Part shown: in pieces, positions 10,612 through 23,700 of the stretch | Layout of the letters: every line of letters starts with the position of its first letter | Position numbering within the stretch: position 1 is the first letter of the stretch | Assembly: GCA_017163975.1 (NCBI GenBank) | Contig: JAFFSR010000220.1 | Span: 10,062,001-10,126,000 of the forward strand | Length of the DNA stretch: 64,000 nt | Direction: 5' to 3' | Origin: Anastatus disparis | Taxonomy: Eukaryota; Arthropoda; Insecta; Hymenoptera; Eupelmidae | Translations under genes and position numbers: made by a program | Notes under the pieces: generated by a model | Database searches by the model: none | What the model saw: the letters and a program-made list of their open reading frames with translations, nothing else | Told to the model about the DNA's origin: nothing

Positions 10612-12528
10612 TGTATGCGCAGCTATTGCGCCGCCTTGAGGTAAAAGAGAAAGAAGGTCAAGTACCTTGGGCAAAATGTTTACTTATTTTTTAATAAGAA
10701 AATTGTTTTCGATAAAATGTATTATTGATTTTACGAATTCTTTTTAAATTTAACATTTGATTATGATATTGTATTTTTATATAGAGCTGGCTAGGTTTTA
10801 AAAAAAAAGAAAACAATGAATAAGTGATTTCTAAACGCTGTATAATGTTTGACGGTTTTTTGCTAAAAATTTTAAGTTGTTATTGACTAATGATTTAAGT
10901 TTGAAAATTATTCTTAACTCAATTAATTAATTTTTTTTTCTTATTATCAGATTAATATAAATTTAATTATCACTCATTTCACGCTTAACTTGAGACGCGG
11001 CAAGGTTGTTACAAAGCAATGGACTCTTAGTTGTTAATGATCTTAATCTCACATGAACTTATGATAAATTAAATCAATGGAATCAACTGTTAGGATTTTT
11101 AATAGTCCAATAGTAGATTTTAAAATAAATCTTGTGACGATAGATTATATGTACTGTACAACGTATTATTTTTAAATATAAGAACTTTCATTTATCATAT
11201 CGATAAATTTATGTTTTTACATATTAATAACATTATACTTGTATCGTAATTTGTATCACAAAATCGTCAATTAAGGGAAAAAGTCACCCTTCTATAATTG
11301 TTATCGCTTGCTAGTAAACTTTAGATTAGGTACGTATTTTTAAAAAAATACGCATTTAAATAAAAAAAAAAAACCAACTTGTGATAAAACATAAGAATGA
11401 TTTTGTAGATAAAACAATTGTCTTAAATGGGCAAATTAAAAAAAAAAGAATAAAAAAAAGAATAAAAACTCGCGTTACAGTTTTACTGTTTTTTACATCA
11501 CCTGAAAATAAATTATGAAAATAAAACTATAAAATAAAAATTTTTCTCTTAGTTGATTATTTTTTTTTGTTGTTGAACCTGGATATATATATATGAAAGA
11601 CACATACTTGTACAATCACAAATTGTTGAATCCAATGGCCATTCCCTTAATCGAGCGATTTTTGATTATATTCAGCGTACAATTGAAACTATTCAATAAG
11701 TTTATTAAAACTGTCAAACGCACATTAATTGAAAAAAGACGATTAATTAATTAAAAGCAAAAAGAAAAGGATAATTAAAGATTAACGAAGGCAAAGTTTA
11801 ATAGTAAATAGATGCATGCAACTAAAGAAAGAACAGAAGAAATGAAAATAATATAAATAAACAAGAAATTCGTTCAATTGTGCAATATGTGTAAAAAAGT
11901 GATTAAGAATAGAACAGAATGATCAATTCATTTTAATGAAAATGCCTCCCTCCAAAGCATCAGTTTTTTCCTCCAATAAAAAAAAAAGCCAATTGCATTT
12001 CACGTATCATCCCTTTATTCTCCTTTTGCCCCATTTCTGCAAACAAACAAAAAAAAATAAATAAATTTATGTCCTCTTCTGGACATCTTCAAATATTCTA
12101 TTTTAACAATTTATGTATTTGTGCTGTTCGTAAGGTTTAGAAAATTTGATCAATAAAAAGACCAAAAAATTCTTGAAATGAATTTGTGCAATTTTTTAGC
12201 CAATCTCAAACATACATTATTACTACAAAACCTTTTTATGTATTATAATATTCCTTTATGTATAAAAAATGTATAAATATTTTATTTAATAAAATTGATT
12301 TACCACGTTTTTAAATATAATTTTAGATTATGTTATTAATAACCAAAATTTATTCGAATTTAATCAATTTAAATTTTTTATTCTTTTTTATTTTTTTCTT
12401 TTATTATTTTTAAAAAATATTTGTTTTTTATCATTTATTTTAATTACATTACCTATAATAAACAAATTAATATTTGATAATTATTAAATTTCAATGACAA
12501 TTATTTTTATATAAATCCATAATGCAAG

Positions 12529-12565
12529 GTCGTCAGTGGCTGACTTGGTAGAGTAATTGATTTAA
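12529..12565 (+). mobile_element. Short fragment of the tRNA-derived SINE (head only)
   Basis: The segment ggtcgtcagtggctgact followed by tggtagagt matches the A-box head of the SINE described at 14122-14315 and then loses similarity. Confidence 0.5.
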
Positions 12566-13039
12566 ATCGAAAAACAAAATATCTAAAAAAATAAGAAATG
12601 TTCGATGTATTTTTACAAAAGAAACTTGTTTTAACATCCGTTTCACATATAATAAATTTTTAAAATATTAAAATCGACATAATTGCAGCATATTCGTAAA
12701 ATTAAAATTATGGTCTTCTCGAAACCAATATTTGTTGAAACAATTTAAATGGATAATTTTTTTTCTGTCAGTAGGAATGATAAGAATCTCCTCATTACGG
12801 TATCTTTTCGGAAGTGAAAACCCTCTCAGCTTTCCTCTTGAGGAGACTGACAAAACAATTTTGAAAGTTCTGTTCTTGAAGATAGAGTGGAATTTTCACC
12901 CGCTAAACTCATCCTTCAATTCAGGACTGCTTGACACAGGGTTTATCAGGAAGGTGTCGTTTTATCGGAAATTCAAGGCTTTCTGTGTGACCATAACGCA
13001 ACTCGGGATCCATTCCAACGGGAAAAAACCGGATTAAAA

Positions 13040-13240
13040 AATCTCAAGTATTTTCTTCGGGATTCAAACGTTGGCCACTCGAAAGAGCGCGTGCGTATCC
13101 GACGTTTAAGCCGTGCGCTTTAAACAGTCTGAGCCTATATAACGATAATAGATAGCCCGAAATGAGCTTTAATAAAACAAACTGACCCGGATGCGTGTAT
13201 AAGCTTGGTAGCATGGCTCTTGCATCGACAGCCAATATGG
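13040..13240 (-). repeat. Possible tRNA-derived repeat
   Basis: This patch is less AT-rich than its surroundings. On the minus strand it carries a B-box-like gtttgaatcccg and, upstream of it, tRNA-like text around gcgcacggcttaaacg. It does not match the two clear SINE families here. It could be an older SINE or an unrelated repeat. Confidence 0.35.
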
Positions 13241-14121
13241 TTCAAAGTTCAATTGAGATTATTTTTACCTTTTGTGTGTATATACGATGCTTCGAAATGC
13301 TTTTTATAATTCCAATATTATTATTAGTGGAAAATTGGTTGATTTTATGGGATCGGAAAAATGTTTATTGGCAAAATATGAATAAATTAAATTTTTTTAA
13401 TTTTATGGTAATAAAATTTTTATTTTAAAGTAATACTTCTTTTACTTTTTATTATTTTTTAATTTTGTTTAATTCTCTTTATTTGAATTTTTTTTAACAA
13501 ATTTGAAATTGTTATTTAAAACTATACTGATTCTTAACTTATTTTTATAATTTTTATAATTAAAACTTATAAATAGCCAGTAAATTTTGCTTGAAATATT
13601 AAAAAAAAATATTGAAATCAGAGTTCTGTAAAAACAATGTCACTAGGACAGTTCATGAGATCAGCTTATTAAATGTAAGCAATTTTCATAATATTTCGTT
13701 GAATTTATTTTTAAATGAAGTCTTTATGTCCTAATCGTTATTTCAAAACAATTTTATCACTCAATTATAACTTTCTAAATGTAATGTCAATTTAATTAAT
13801 TTAATCATTATTGACAAATTGGACTGGACGTAAAAATACATATTTTTTTTATGAAACTTATTGAAAAAATAATAATTTTTAATTTCGTTGATTGATAATT
13901 AGATTTTTATAAAAAATAAATGTGACATTTAAGATTTATTTCTACATCAATTAAATAACGATGATTCGTTATATTAAACTGTTATTGATAAGATTGCTTT
14001 AAATTTTATTTACGATTATGATTTAGTACAATGTTTTTGTATTCCATATAAAAATTTGTTTCTTTGACAAAAAAAAATCTTTGAAAACAAAAAATAAATG
14101 TGTTACAGTTTGTATTTTTTT

Positions 14122-14315
14122 AAATTTTATTTAACGTCGCTGTATTTATGCCATCATTTCGATGCTAATTAGCGACGGAGGTCGTCAATGTATTTGTGAA
14201 CTTCAGCACATGTAAAGTACAGTGGTGCTTGTATCAATCGGCTGAGAGCGGGATCCGAACTCGGAACTTCGAGATTACGAATCCACCGCTCTACCGACTG
14301 AGCCACTGACGACCT
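14122..14315 (-). mobile_element. tRNA-derived SINE (family 1)
   Basis: Read on the minus strand, the element starts ggtcgtcagtggctcagt, has an A-box (tggctcagtcggtagagcgg), an anticodon-like loop ttcgtaa and a B-box (gagttcggatccc), then a tRNA-unrelated body (gatacaagcaccactg.., gacctccgtcgctaattag), and ends ..cagcgacgttaaataaaa. The tRNA-like head with pol III boxes plus a shared body at many sites is the basis for the call. Confidence 0.85.
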
Positions 14316-15169
14316 AACAAGATTATGTTTGATAATAGTGATTAATAGAATTTTACGAGAAGATAAAATCAATTTTCCTGTAACACGTCTTTTTTACGTT
14401 TATTTAAATAAATCGTTATAAAATATGAAGCGAAAAAATTTTCTGAAATTTATTTTTTTACAACAAATTGATAGTAATAAATAGAATTAAAAAAGCCGTT
14501 AATATAATTAATTTATTGATGTTTAAAATTATTCCCTCGCGCTATATCTCTCTAACTTCGAAAAAGTTTGAAAAAAATAACGATGAAAAAAATAATAATG
14601 TCTGTTATATTTTATCAGTACACGTGTACCATTTCATTTATTTATTTATTTTTTCTTATTGTAAACACGAAAATCGAAAAAATCACATTCAGTTCTCTTG
14701 TCTATGTATATATGTATGTATTATATTCGACTTTATCGTGTCCATTGTTGGCGGCTTATCAATTTAAACACGCGTTTAATTGCTACGAGTACAAGTAAAC
14801 ATGTCATTTTATTGTAAAGTGCATAATACGCAAAGCTATTTATTTAATTTATCTTGTTTTGGCGCGGGTCAACGTCGTTTTCTTAAAAAAAGGTAGAGAA
14901 GAATTTTGTTTTTGTATTATTTTTTGTTATTTATTGTACTTTTGGATTTAAGTTACATTTATAAATAATTTTTAATAATTTTCTTTTATATTTCTGAACT
15001 TTTATCTCTGATAATAAGGTTTGATTATCAATAAAGTACTTATTCGCTATATGATAATCACAATTATAAAACTTACAGTAATAGAATTATACATGGAGAA
15101 AAATATTCTAGTATAGATTACAATAATTTGTAATAAAGTTGTCATATACTGCCATTATGATCACAACTA

Positions 15170-15260
15170 ACCGTAGTTTATGGTACAATTTATTATAGGA
15201 ATGCAGAAGTTTTTATTATATTTTTTGTAAATTTTACCATAAACTACAGAAATTTGGGCC
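15170..15260. repeat. Small inverted repeat
   Basis: The arm ccgtagtttatggta is answered by taccataaactacag about 60 bases later. It may be a small foldback element. Confidence 0.4.
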
Positions 15261-15599
15261 ATGATAACAGTCTGAGATAATTTACTTTAAATTATTGTAA
15301 TTTTTCCTAAAATGTTTTTCTTCGTGTACATATATAAATATTTGTTAAAAAAAATTATAAAAAGGTGCAACTTACATCGAAGTCGATTACGTTTAAATAT
15401 CGTTAAACGATCTAATATTGGCATACGCATACAAGATTTAAAAAAAAAAATCGGCACTTGTAATCTTAACAAGACACGCAGAACGATCGAAACGAAAATA
15501 AAAGAGAAGGGAGATAGATAAAGTTGAAATAAAAAAAATGTGAAAAAAAGGAAAAAAAAAATACGCGTCATCGTTATCATTTTTTTTTTGCAAAGCTGC

Positions 15600-16037
15600 A
15601 ACAGCATACGAATTCACATATACGCATCATATGTTGGGGGGGTCAAGGGTCGTTATAGTATTATCAGTAAATGTCTGAGACGTTGTCGTCAGTCGTTTTC
15701 ATGAGCTCGCTCGATAAACGATATATATTCCTTTATTAAAATCTGTCTCTCTTTCTTTTCTTTCTTTTTTTTTTATTATTTTTATTTTTGTCACAGTGCA
15801 CAAAGGAAGAGCGGCTAAGGATCGAAGGAAAATTTTGGTTTTTTTTCTCCACCAAAGCTATTTGTACAAAACGATATATACATATGTGTACGCACGGATA
15901 TGCATACATGTAATATGCGTAAAGATTGTAAATAAAAGTTTTTAAAAGAAAGAGATAATAAATAAAAGTGAAAAATATTAAAAGTGGATAGTGAAGAGAG
16001 AGAAAGAGTGGTGTGGTGGTGGTAAAGAAGTGAGGAT
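15600..16037 (+). promoter_or_regulatory. Probable promoter and 5' UTR of the acyltransferase-like gene
   Basis: Composition shifts from plain AT-rich DNA to a mixed stretch with CpG and pyrimidine tracts (ctctctttcttttctttc) just before the ATG at 16038. No TATA box or initiator can be assigned with confidence. Confidence 0.35.
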
Positions 16038-17681
16038 ATGGCGGAGACGCTGAGAGGAAGCAGTGGCTTACTCAGCATCGCTCATCTGGTCGATCCTCTC
16101 ATTGCTATATTTCTTACCTTTCTTATACCGCCAACTTTATTGCTTAGTTATCCAGGTACGATTTCATCATTTTTTTTTCTATTTAATAAAAAACATTTTT
16201 AATTTATTCAGCTTTTTCAATTGATTAAATCATTTTAATTTATCACTAATTTACGTAATTCTGAGATTATTTTAAAATGACAGTTGTTTGATAATGTGAA
16301 TTAATTTTGAAGAATATTCTGAGAAAATTGAAAGTTTAGAATCAAGCAGAATCCATTGGATTTATGGAAACATTTTTTTCACTTTTTAATGCAATAACAT
16401 TTGACTAGATTAAAAAATAAAAATTTACGTGTCTACTTGATTAAAACATGTTATAGTTAAATTTTATGAGAAATATGTTTTAAAAATAGAAAAAATTAAA
16501 AATTTTAATGCAATTTGAAAATTTATATTATTATGCACTATCAGTATGAGAAAATTCATCTAATTATAAAAGAATTGTACTTTGGTTTCGGCTCCTCTGT
16601 TTTTTAGTAAGTGCGAGTAAGATAGCATTGATATCAAATAAATTTTAAAAATGAAAAAGATATATGGGTAAATCTGCCGTACTTTTAACTTTGTATGTGA
16701 TTTTTTTCAAACAATTTTTAAGTATTTACTATTCTTTTACATTAAAACGCACACAACTTTCTTTGATTTCAAGTTGTCCGTTTCGTATTTAAAAAACAGA
16801 TTCAAAGAATTATGCAGCTCAAATCTTTGAAAAAATTAATTTCTAAACTTGAATACAAAAAATTTAAACCTAAATAAAGTCATATCTCCAAATAGCTTTG
16901 ATAATAGCAGTTTTTGTTTGAAGGCAATATACAAATTTTATATTAATTTTACTCAATCATTCAATATTGTACATAACTACACGTACGTTTAAATGTTATA
17001 ATGTTAATCGTTATTTTGAAAAGAATAATTTCAAACTTTGTTAAAAAGTGTTCATAAAACATGCATGAAATGAGATATCTGTAAATTGTCTTAAATTATT
17101 TATTATAATTAAACTTTTTTTAATAAATACAATTTTTTCAAACTATTTATTTTCGTGTGATGATAATACTATACTTAGTAAAGCATATAAATTTTTAAAT
17201 TTATAAAAATTAATTAAAATAATAAAAAATAAATTATATAGTACACTAACCAGTAAATTATTAAAACTTCAAAACACTGATTTTGTTGAAACTGTTAAAG
17301 AAGTTTTATCATATAAAAATATGAAAAAACTAAAATTATAAATTCTAACGTTTAATAGATTTGGAACTAATTCATGTAATATACTGAAAATTAGTATTGT
17401 TTTATTGGACTATAATGACTATTTGTTAAATAATATGCCAAAATAGCACAAAAAGTTTTAAAAAAAATTCCTTGGCTTAAGCTTTGTTGCATAAAAAAAT
17501 ATTAGTTTCTTTTAAAATAATCAATAATTAAAATTAAAGTTTGTAAATGTGACAAAAATTTACATATTCCCATAGTCCATGTAATTACTCTTAATTCTCA
17601 TGTATTTTTTATTTTCATTATTTTGATTATTAATAATTAAGTCCTTTTTACTATTACTACGTTTTTATTAACTCGCTTTGG

Positions 17682-17712
<31 letters not shown>

Positions 17713-20700
17713 TCGGTACGAATTTTGCAACCGATTGTAAACTAACTTCCTGATGAGCTAGAGACTTGAAATTTTAAATATAGCTCGGAACTGGATGACA
17801 ATGCAATATTATAAAAAAAATATATATATCTACCGAACAATATATTAATATATTCAATCATATACGGAGATGTTGGCAAAATTGAAAATTTGAAGATTTT
17901 ATATATAGATACACTTTTAACATTAGTGTCTAAACATCTTCGAAAATTTTAAAAATCTTCTTTTGATATATTAATATATTAATATATCAAATGTAGTAAT
18001 ATATTAATATAGTAATATATTAATATATTAATATATCAAATATATTAATATATCAAATATATTAATATATTCAATATTATATTTTTGCATGCATTGTTGG
18101 ATAATATAATTAAATATATATTCCCATCGAAAAATATATTAATACAATTATATACGGAGATATTGGAAAAATTGAAATTTTGAAGATTTTATATATAGAT
18201 ATACTTTTAACATTAGTGTCTAACCATCTTCGAAAATTTTTAAAATTCTTTAACTTCTCATATTGCAATTAGACATAAATTACAGCATTTTGTATTGTAC
18301 ATATAAAATTTGAGACTGTATTTTATTCATTTTATGGTCTAACAATGCATAAAACAATAAATCTTGGTTGAATTTCTAATGGCGTCATTATCGTCAAAAT
18401 GGCGGGAAACTCACCATGTGATTACGTGTTCTCTAAAAAAATAGATGAAACACGTTTTAGTCCCTTGACAACAATATATATGCTATATAATATGCACTGT
18501 TGGACAACACGATAAATAATATTATTAATAATAATAATAATACCAAAATGTATAAGATAATATTTAAATAAAAAAAATTTTCAATCTACCACGTTTTTAA
18601 TTGAACTAAAAGTATAAAATAATATTAAAAATAAAAAAAAAACTTTTTTAATGTACCACGTTTTATAATGAACCAAAAAGTATAAAATAATGTGTAATAA
18701 AATGAAAAATGAATAATGATTTGAAATAAAAAAAACGTGGGGCGCATACAATACATAATAATAAACATGCGCCCCACGTTTTTTTTATTTCAAATCATTA
18801 TTCATTTTTCATTTTATTACACATTATTTTATACTTTTTGGTTCATTATAAAAACGTGGTACATTAAAAAGTTTTTTTTTTATTTTTAATATTTTTCAAT
18901 ACAGCACGTCTTATAGTAAGACATTGTTTTAAATTTTTATACTATTTTGCTAATACATACAAAATAAGTACGTGCTCATTTATAGTTATTTAAAACAATA
19001 GCTATATCATATTTCATAAAATTATTGCTATAATACAACTTAACTCGAATCTATAGAACAAAAGTCTAAAAATTAACTTTTTTTAAAAAATTAGCTTTTT
19101 TCATATTTTCATACGAAAAAACATCTCCCGCAATTTAAAAAAATATATGAAATTCCATGAGCTGTGACCTTTAAAGTGATATTAAAATATATGATTTGCA
19201 TGAAAATTAGAATTAAATCTATATAAATATCATACTTTAATATCACTTTAATGGACAAAATATGTTAAATTTCATGAGTAAATATCCTTAAAAATTAGAG
19301 TACACGTATTAAATTTCATGTCTTTTTTAAAAGTATAAGCTTATTTTTTTCAGTCAATTAAACTCATTGATATATTGCACTTGAAGTCATTCTGATATAA
19401 TTATAATTATTAAAAAAACAATGTATGAATTAGACAATGACTTTATAAAAAAAGAACTAAAAGATAATAAAAAGTAAATTATTATTTTTTTTTATCATAC
19501 TTAAAAATTAATACCTCTTCGAAATAGTCTAATTTTAAAGAGTCATGAAAAACCTTTCATTGATTAAATTATATTTCTTATCAAATTTTGTTTAATATTA
19601 TCTCGCTGAATTGAATAATTTTGATATCATTTAAAACTAGAATAATTAGAAGGCTATCCTATCTAAAGACTCTGTTTATTTTGAAAATGAATTATTTTGA
19701 TGGTTGATGAATCATATTTCAAAAATTAAAATTTCATGATATCCGTATTTAATACTTTCATTGAAATTAATCATACAATCTTTCAATATATTTTATATTT
19801 TAAACGTCATTGTTTATATTTTATAGTGATCGTGAAAACAATATGTGAATATAATTCTTTTTCTTTTGACGTTTTATCAATGATAACACATTGAGTCGAC
19901 TTAATATGTAATGATTCAATTGCTAATCGATCTTAACATGTTAAAATAATGAGATTAAATCGTAAAAAGTATTTTTACCGATTCATGCTTATTTATCATT
20001 ACTTTTTATCTAATGAGAAAAAAAAAAGAAAATATATATTAAATCAAGTGCAAAATAAAATAGAAATAGTTTTAAAAAAAATGTAAATAAATCATCTACT
20101 AACTTGTTTAGTTTGTCAATGGTCAAGAAGATGTTGGGTACGATTTGTTCAATGGAAACATCCAAATTGCATTGTCGTCAAAGATACCAGTCCACGAAGT
20201 ATACTCGATCAAGGACGGAACCAAGTAATTTTACATATTATTTTTTTATCGTATTCAGATAATGTTAAAGTAATTCAAGATTTTATTAGCAAATGTGTTT
20301 TTAATTTGAATATTAATTGTAATGATTTGAATTTTAAAAAAAATGAAAAGGAAATAAAAAAATTAATTTTGAAAATATAAACTATTTAAGTTCAGATTTA
20401 AAATATTAAAAAACAAACGATTTTTTCAACTGAATTTTTAACTAAAAAATGATTTTTCAAATTCTTGCATAGAAACATTAAAAATTGTTAAAATTTATTT
20501 AGTATTGTTTTTTTTTTCTAAAATTTTGATCGATTTATTTATTTTTTCAACTTTTTGTGTTAAAAACTTTTTATAATTATGCAATTTTTAATTATCTAGG
20601 GTATCTACACATTACTGGTGGAATGTCCGACTATCGTAACGGAGCATTTAAGAAATCATTTAATACATTTAGCTACGGCTAAACCATTATTACGTATGGC

Positions 20701-23700
20701 ATTGACCACAAAGTGTTATACTTATGCATGGGAAAATCTTGAAGCTTTTTCCGTAGACAGTCATTTGATTGTTGCGCCAAGTTCGTTTAAAGGAAGACCA
20801 ATAACTGAATCCAATGTTCAGGTACATTGAATTACAAATTTTTGTATTTTTTTTTTAATTTTACTTATAAATTGTGGTAGGCTGTACCATATTAGATTCT
20901 TAAATCTATCAAAATTCAAATTGATATATAATCGACAAAATATTATTTTTAAATTCAGTTATGTTTGAATAAATTATCCAAAAATACATTTTTTTTGCAA
21001 AAAGGGTAAACGAAAGGTATACCTCATGTTTGACGATTTTTCCAACCTTATAATGGTCCATATTAAGGAATCAAAATACAGACCACAAATAAACAATAAA
21101 TAATTTTATTTGATTTTATCCGACTTAAATTATTTGCATCCAATGTAATAACGTAAAAACGTTATACATTTATAACTTGCCTTGTTGACTAACGTTCTAA
21201 ATTTAACTGCTGAATCATATTAGAGAATAATCCATATTTAAAAGTTTTACTTTAATTTTAAAAAATAATTTTTCTTTAAAAACTGTGTTACCACAATAAT
21301 TTTTAAGTATATAAAACTTATAATTAACTGAAAATTAAAAAAATTTTTAATTAACATTAATTTTTTTAATCCATAGGATTATATAAGCGACGTAACATTG
21401 AAATATCTAACTGCCAATCATTCACCATGGCAAGTGCATGTAATAGGTCATCCGCAAGTTCGTTACTTTTTAGTAAGAGTACATCATTTGTTATTACGCG
21501 AAGAACAATTAGCTCTCGGTGATTTTTTGCCACTTGAACGAGCACGTTGGTCGTCGTGTTCGGGATCGCGTGATGCGGCTTCGGAATCACCATTCGCTAA
21601 TCTTTATGCCGAACCGTCAGCTTTGCCAAGATTACACCAAAAGTTAACCGAAAGTTTTAGTAATGTTTGGAATGAATTTCTATCGAATAATGATCCAACT
21701 GAGAGACCAGAAATATTTAAGAAAAGAATTAGTCTTTGGCAGTGTATTAAAATTGGTGTTATTGTGTGGTATTCTACTATTAAAGAACTGACAAGGTTTG
21801 AGAAATATTGTTTTTTATTTAATTTTTAATTATAAAAATGATTTTTAATGAAAAAAGAAAATTTAATTTGTAAAAGCTAAGTTAAAAGAGAAATCAATTT
21901 ATTTCCTAAGTCTTTTTTGACTGATATTTCAAGTAACTTTCACTTATTGGAAGCTTAAAATAATTCTCATGGTATTGTTATCAAAATTTCCAAGAACCAA
22001 TTTGAATTGATAAAGAAACGATTTTAAATCCTAATTTTCTCTAATTTTAAAATTTAAATGATAATGGATAAAAAATTATCAAAACTTTTTTTGTCTTATC
22101 TAATCTGGAGCATATCTACTAATTATTAGATTTAATAGAGTGTTTAATCTATAATTCTATTTCTAATTAATCTTTAACTTCAACCTTCTAATAAGTATAT
22201 AATTTTATAATTTATTATGAAAATTATATTTAAAAATTACAATCAAATAATTAATTAATATTTTCAGGCAATACAGACGTAAGGAAGGTTTGAGCCTCAC
22301 CGACATATGGCCAGCTTATGCTCGTGAAGCGCGTAAACGTAATTTCACTTGGGGTGTTATATTTCAGTCATTTTTAAATCTTTTAAATCCTGCCGAAATT
22401 TTGCGTACCACAATTGCTTGGATTTGGTATTTTACAATATATATTATTCTTAAGATGCCTATATTATTGTGGCGAGAAATACGTGCAGTTAGTTTAATGA
22501 ATGAACATCATTACTATCCGGATAGTTTAGTTTCTATTCTTTCATCTTACTTGCCATTGATTTTTAGGGTGAGTCAAAAATTATTTTTTATTCAGAAATA
22601 GTCAATATCCGCTATCTATGTCGAAGAAGGTTCTATCTCAAAGTTGGGCTAAAAATGGCCTATTATAGAATTCATCCTAAAAATTTTACTCCTGGTAGAA
22701 TGTAAACCCTGAATTAGTTTAAAACTCGTTAAAAATGATGAAATTAGCTGGTTTCTAAGTTTCTATCACGAGCGAGAATTAAATAAATTTTATTTTATAG
22801 AATTCCGATTTGACCGAAATTATTCCGCTTGAACTAAATGGATAAATCCTCTGAAAAGAAATAGAAATTCTCTTGAACCAAAGTGATTCAGTTTGAACTA
22901 AATGAATGATTCCTCTCGGACCAAACAGAAATCCTCTTGGATCAAAATGATTCCGCTTGAAGCAAATGGGTAATTCTTTTGGATCCAACTTGAAATCCTC
23001 TCGGGCCAAGATGATTCCGCTTGATTCAAATGGATAATTCCTCTGGAAATAAATAGAAATCCTCTCTGACTAAAATGATTCCGCTTGAACTAAATGGATA
23101 ATTACTCTTGAACCAAACAAAAATGCTCTTTAACCTACAGGATTCCGCTTGAATCAAATAGATAATTCTTCTACAACTAAATACGAATCCTCTCGGATCC
23201 AAATAAAACCAAATAGATATATTTTTTGTTAAAATTACCGTAAAGGACGTAGTTCCTGATCAGGGCGTAATTTCTGATCATTATTTATTATAAATCATAA
23301 TCTTTACTATTTTAGTAAGAAAAACCTTTTTTTAATTTATGAGGAAAAATAGATTGAGCGTAAGAAATGCTTCGTTTGTGTGAAAAAGAAATATACTTTT
23401 ACTTTTTTACATGTAAATATGCGATCAGAAATACCTCTTAGGTGATCAGAAATTACGTCCTTCACGGTATTTGTTTTTTTCAAAAAGTTATTTTTTTTAT
23501 TAAACAATTTTTCACAACCATAGTAAAATTGTTTCCTTTACTTATTCATCATCAATGATTTTAAACTCAATCATAATTTGCCCGAAATAAAATGACGATG
23601 TTGTCGAACTTACGAAATCAATTTCTGACGAGATAGGATTTTTTTGGAATAAATTTTGAGATAAATCCTTCTTTAAGGCATAAGAATTTATACTCTTATA

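Larger units (their letters stand above)
9477..12528. other. 3' UTR of the CBP-like gene and gene-poor DNA
   Basis: The first few hundred bases after the stop are less AT-rich and are probably 3' UTR; an AATAAA occurs at 9848. A (TA)n tract spans about 10556-10611. No further gene was recognised. No bromodomain or acetyltransferase coding exon follows. Confidence 0.5.
16156..20111 (+). other. First intron of the acyltransferase-like gene (3.96 kb), repeat-rich
   Basis: No coding exon is seen. It holds a TGTC microsatellite at 17682, TTAATA-rich repeats at 17820-18250 and a long foldback at 18621-18893. Confidence 0.6.

Noticed and set aside
14169..14372. 67-codon minus-strand frame containing RSSVAQSVERWIRN
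   Set aside because: It is a translation of the tRNA-derived SINE, a classic spurious product of tRNA-like heads.
21366..21593. 75-codon minus-strand frame
   Set aside because: Complement of acyltransferase-like exon 4.
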